NCBI RefSeq assembly: GCF_900176145.1
Contig: NZ_FWWY01000001.1
Location: 1 to 64,000 of the forward strand
Reading direction: 5' to 3'
DNA: 64,000 nt
DNA from: Sulfobacillus thermosulfidooxidans DSM 9293
GTDB taxonomy: Bacteria; Bacillota; Sulfobacillia; Sulfobacillales; Sulfobacillaceae
In this document: positions 61,241 through 64,000 of the stretch, one piece after another
Position numbering within the stretch: position 1 is the first letter of the stretch
Layout: every line of letters starts with the position of its first letter
The notes under the pieces: generated by a model
Seen by the model: the letters and a program-made list of their open reading frames with translations, nothing else
What the model was told of the DNA's origin: nothing
Databases searched by the model: none
Position numbers and translations under genes: made by a program

Positions 61241-63040
61241 TCAGACGGGTCCAAAACGGGCCATCAATCCCCCAACAAATAGAGCCAAGACAATGGAACC
61301 AATCCAAATTAACATCCCATCCCGCCATCCGCGTTCTTTCAAAATGACGAGCGTCGATGCCATACAAGGAACAAATAGCGTCAAGGTCACGGCACCGGTG
61401 ACAATTTGGTGAGGCGTCAGTCCTAATTCATAAAATCCGGCAGCACCAAAGTCACGCCGGATAAACCCTAAGAGAAATGACTGGGTTGCTTCTTGGGGTA
61501 ATCCTAACCAATACTGTAAAAATGGTCCCACAAGACGATCAAAAGCGGGCAAGAGACCCGTCATATCTCCGAGCTCAATGAGCCCAGATCCCACCACAAA
61601 TAAAGGCCAAGCTTCTCGCAGAAATTCGAGCACTTTGGTTTGTGTCTTCCATAGAACATTATTCCAGTCAGGAAGACGGAGCCGTGGCAAATCCAATAAG
61701 AGTGGCGTGGGACGACCGGGTAAGCTCTTATCCAAAATGGTTCCAATGACAATAAACAGTCCAATAATGGTCCCAGCATAAGTCAAGGCATAGATAGCCC
61801 CGACACCACTTAACAATCCGATAATAATTCCCATTTGGGCCGAACACGGGATGGTCCACGCAAGTAAAATGGTTGAAATCGTGCGTTCTCGTTGGGTTTC
61901 CAAAGCTCTCGTAGTCAGTGTCGCCATCGTCACACAACCAAAGCCCAACACTAAAGGAATAACTGCACGCCCATTAAGTCCTAAACGCAAAAACCACCGG
62001 TCCAGCCACGTAGCTAAACGTGGTAAATAACCCGTGTCCTCTAAAATTGCTAAGAGCAAATAAAAGGCCGTTACGAGCGGTAACAACAATGCCACGATAT
62101 AAATTAATCCGGCGGAAATCATGCCATATTGCCCCACGAGTAATCTGAAGGGCCATGACTGAGGAGGCACTACTAGCGCTATCACATGTTTCACGATAGG
62201 GATCAGCAAAAGCGATGTAAACTGCTCTAAAGTATCCACAACGGTCCCAGCGACAACGATGCCGACGAAATAATAAATCGCGCCCACTACCACACTGGCC
62301 GCAACAAATCCTCCCCAAGGACTCAGAAGCAACCGATCCAACCATAAATCGTTTTGACGACGCGACGATGCGGGCGTTAGGACACGAGAAGCAATGTCAT
62401 CTGCACGCATCCGGCGGGCTATATAAAGCTCTTCACGCATGCCGGTTTCGGATTTCTGTCCCACTTGGCGTGCTAATTCCTCGTCTTCTTCATGCCATAA
62501 TAACGATTGCAGCCCTGTTAGGTGCCATGACGGGGGCGTTTGCCAAGATTTTTCCAGGGCTTTAGGTTGCACTTTCGATTCGATGAGCGAGCGCAACACG
62601 CCAAAGTTGGAACCTTTGGTTGCAGAAATCCCTACTACTGGAACGCCCAGAATCTCTTCCAATAGTGCGGTGTTAATGGTGGCTCCCTCTTTTTCAAGCT
62701 CGTCCATCATGTTTATGGCTACAATAACGGGTAAACTGGCTTCAACCAGTTGCAGGGTCAAAAACAGATCGCGGGATAAACGGGTCCCGTCAACAACATT
62801 CAGGACGATATCGGCCTGTTCTAATGCGGACACTGTCATTTTTTCTTCATCGGATAACCGGCTTAATCCATATACGCCCGGTGTATCGATAATTCGGTCG
62901 CTCCCATAAGCCCCTTCAAGAATCTGGACCGTACTGCCTGGAAAATTTGAAACCTCAACATAACGTCCGGTAAGTTTCTGAAATACCAACGACTTCCCGA
63001 CATTGGGATTTCCTACTAATACAATGGTCCGTCCGGGCAT
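61241..63040 (-). CDS. feoB: FeoB-type ferrous iron transporter
   Basis: This 599-residue protein has an N-terminal GTPase domain: G1 GNPNVGKS at 10-17, G2 around FPGST, G3 DTPG, G4 NMMD, and SATKGSN. A spacer helix domain and about eight or more membrane segments follow, including the Gate-type repeats. It imports Fe2+ under low oxygen or acid conditions. FeoA is not seen. Length is on the short side for FeoB but within Firmicute values. A small Cys-rich gene follows. Confidence 0.94.
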   Translation of the reverse strand: MPGRTIVLVGNPNVGKSLVFQKLTGRYVEVSNFPGSTVQILEGAYGSDRIIDTPGVYGLSRLSDEEKMTVSALEQADIVLNVVDGTRLSRDLFLTLQLVEASLPVIVAINMMDELEKEGATINTALLEEILGVPVVGISATKGSNFGVLRSLIESKVQPKALEKSWQTPPSWHLTGLQSLLWHEEDEELARQVGQKSETGMREELYIARRMRADDIASRVLTPASSRRQNDLWLDRLLLSPWGGFVAASVVVGAIYYFVGIVVAGTVVDTLEQFTSLLLIPIVKHVIALVVPPQSWPFRLLVGQYGMISAGLIYIVALLLPLVTAFYLLLAILEDTGYLPRLATWLDRWFLRLGLNGRAVIPLVLGFGCVTMATLTTRALETQRERTISTILLAWTIPCSAQMGIIIGLLSGVGAIYALTYAGTIIGLFIVIGTILDKSLPGRPTPLLLDLPRLRLPDWNNVLWKTQTKVLEFLREAWPLFVVGSGLIELGDMTGLLPAFDRLVGPFLQYWLGLPQEATQSFLLGFIRRDFGAAGFYELGLTPHQIVTGAVTLTLFVPCMASTLVILKERGWRDGMLIWIGSIVLALFVGGLMARFGPV

Positions 63041-63142
63041 ATTCCGATCCCTCCTGGGACAAGCTATGCACTTAAAGACAGAAAAAGACCACCGTCAGAA
63101 TAAAGGGGTTCATAATTGGGCAGTCCGAGGAATATCATCCAC

Positions 63143-63484
63143 ATGCGCCATGACCGCAATGTGCCATTGGAATATCTCAAGCAGTTATGGGACCGGGTTC
63201 CCTCAACAGCTGGACGGGATCTCGAGACGATTGACCTGATTTGGCAACGCTCCAGTTATGTGATTCATGCCTGGTCCAACAAACAGCTGGTTGGCACGGC
63301 CCGGGTGATTAGTGATGGCGCATATTTTGCATTCATTTGTGATGTGGTGACAGCACCCCGCTTTGAATTTTTGCGAATCAAACTTATACAGCGAGCGTCC
63401 CGCCCCTTCTTGTATCGCCATTTGACACTATATTGCCAGAGTGATCATGTCGCACGATCTCCGCAAATATTTTTCCGAGTCTAA
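63143..63484 (+). pseudogene. GNAT acetyltransferase-like gene, apparently decayed
   Basis: The first 70 residues read like a GNAT fold: LWDRVPSTAGRDLETIDL, IHAWSNKQLVGTARVISD and FAFICDVVTAP, up to the end of strand 4. The acetyl-CoA loop that should follow (R/Q-x-x-G-x-G/A) is replaced by RFEFLRIKLIQRAS, and the C-terminus (ARSPQIFFRV) lacks the usual final strand-helix. It has no good ribosome-binding site. It is divergent from feoB. A rapidly diverged but working gene is possible. Confidence 0.5.
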
Positions 63485-63505
63485 GCTCTCCCTGAGGGCT
63501 TGTAC

Positions 63506-63511
63506 TATAAT
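63506..63511 (+). promoter_or_regulatory. -10 element before the MFS gene
   Basis: A perfect TATAAT lies 38 bp before the MFS start codon. No clear -35 is found at 16-18 bp, so promoter strength is uncertain. Confidence 0.45.
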
Positions 63512-63549
63512 GGGACAGAGCACGCTGGAGAACAGGATGGGCATCAAAC

Positions 63550-64000
63550 ATGCGAGCCACGACATTGCGGGATAATTTGCGGCGATCACTATGGCATGGC
63601 GCGTTTTTTACCGCGTCAACCACAATCATTTCGACATTCTTTCCCTTGTATTTTATTGACAGTCTCCATGCGAGTGCCAAACAAGTCGGCTTGTTAAATG
63701 CTTTGCCCGCACTCGGCGCACTGTTGGCCAGCATCCTTTTAACCTTTCGTCTCCCCCAGCTGCCAAGGCTAGTACGCGGCACCACCCGGTCTTTTTTCGT
63801 AACACGTTTATCTTATGTTTTGCTAGCATTGGCACCATGGCTCAGCCCTCATCACGCCGCCGAATTTGCCCTCATCGTATTCACGTTGGCCAACATCCCC
63901 CAAACATGGGGATTAATGGGTTGGCAAACCCTCATCGGTCATCTGATTCCTGCCTCCTTACGGGAGGGATTTTTTAGTCAGCGCAATGTGGTCACAACGT
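63550..64000 (+). CDS. MFS-type transporter (N-terminal 150 residues; runs off the right edge)
   Basis: The open frame from ATG 63550 continues through the window end. It starts RATTLRDNLRRSLWHGAFF and has four or so hydrophobic segments, then the loop LIPASLREGFFSQRN, a cytoplasmic basic-loop feature common in MFS proteins. The substrate is unknown. An ATG with a better-placed GGAG lies at 63537 but in another frame and stops after 12 codons. Confidence 0.72.
   Translation, partial: MRATTLRDNLRRSLWHGAFFTASTTIISTFFPLYFIDSLHASAKQVGLLNALPALGALLASILLTFRLPQLPRLVRGTTRSFFVTRLSYVLLALAPWLSPHHAAEFALIVFTLANIPQTWGLMGWQTLIGHLIPASLREGFFSQRNVVTT

Overview
The window looks like chromosomal DNA of a Gram-positive, endospore-forming Firmicute. 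The supporting signs are: a division and cell-wall cluster opening with mraZ-rsmH-ftsL; a PASTA-tailed SpoVD/PbpB-type transpeptidase; a MurE with the DNPR motif of meso-diaminopimelate ligases; a SigI/RsgI pair; YtxC next to thrS; and T-box leaders on pheST and thrS. Moderate G+C, an oxidative-type TCA operon, FeoB and acyl-CoA metabolism would suit an acidophile such as Sulfobacillus or a relative. That genus placement is inference and was not tested. Almost every gene is on the minus strand; the exceptions are a tRNA-Ala/CBS island, one methyltransferase, one XRE regulator and the right end.

Layout from left to right. 1-11.5 kb: cell-wall/division cluster, transcribed mraZ, rsmH, ftsL, two class B PBPs, murE, murF, mraY, ftsW, murG (cut by the edge), with murD missing from its usual place. 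11.7-12.6 kb: tRNA-Ala and a CBS-domain protein. 12.6-17.4 kb: acyl-CoA carboxylase pieces, including a 52-residue gene, a PIG-L deacetylase and glutamate dehydrogenase. 17.4-21.7 kb: yajC, rsgI, sigI, ruvBAC. 21.8-26 kb: SAM methyltransferase, YebC, NAD synthase and a split E1-like (ThiF/MoeB) protein pair. 26-39.3 kb: tyrS, mutS2, zapA, pheST with T-box, TrmH-type methylase, rplT-rpmI-infC with an attenuator leader and AUC start, thrS with T-box, ytxC. 39.9-44.3 kb: two tRNA operons (Gly-Cys-Val and Val-Asp-Phe-Asp-Phe) flanking hydroxyacyl-CoA dehydrogenase, FabI, a D-2-hydroxyacid dehydrogenase and a 3D-domain protein.

44.4-49 kb: an exported protein of unknown function, EtfAB and SelA. 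49-54.5 kb: a haem operon hemA-hemX-hemC-hemD-hemB, in which HemD carries a degenerate methyltransferase-like N-terminal domain. 54.7-55.4 kb: two divergent XRE regulators around palindromic sites. 55.4-60.9 kb: a carbon-metabolism operon icd-mdh-malic enzyme-sucC-sucD. 61-64 kb: FeoB with a small zinc-ribbon protein, a degenerate GNAT gene and the start of an MFS transporter.

The most unusual items are the split E1-like pair coupled to nadE, the fused HemD, RNA hairpins placed at ribosome-binding sites (ruvC and the exported protein at 44.4-45.4 kb), and several perfect stop-proximal hairpins that lack a U-tract. I saw no CRISPR array, insertion sequence, prophage or replication origin.
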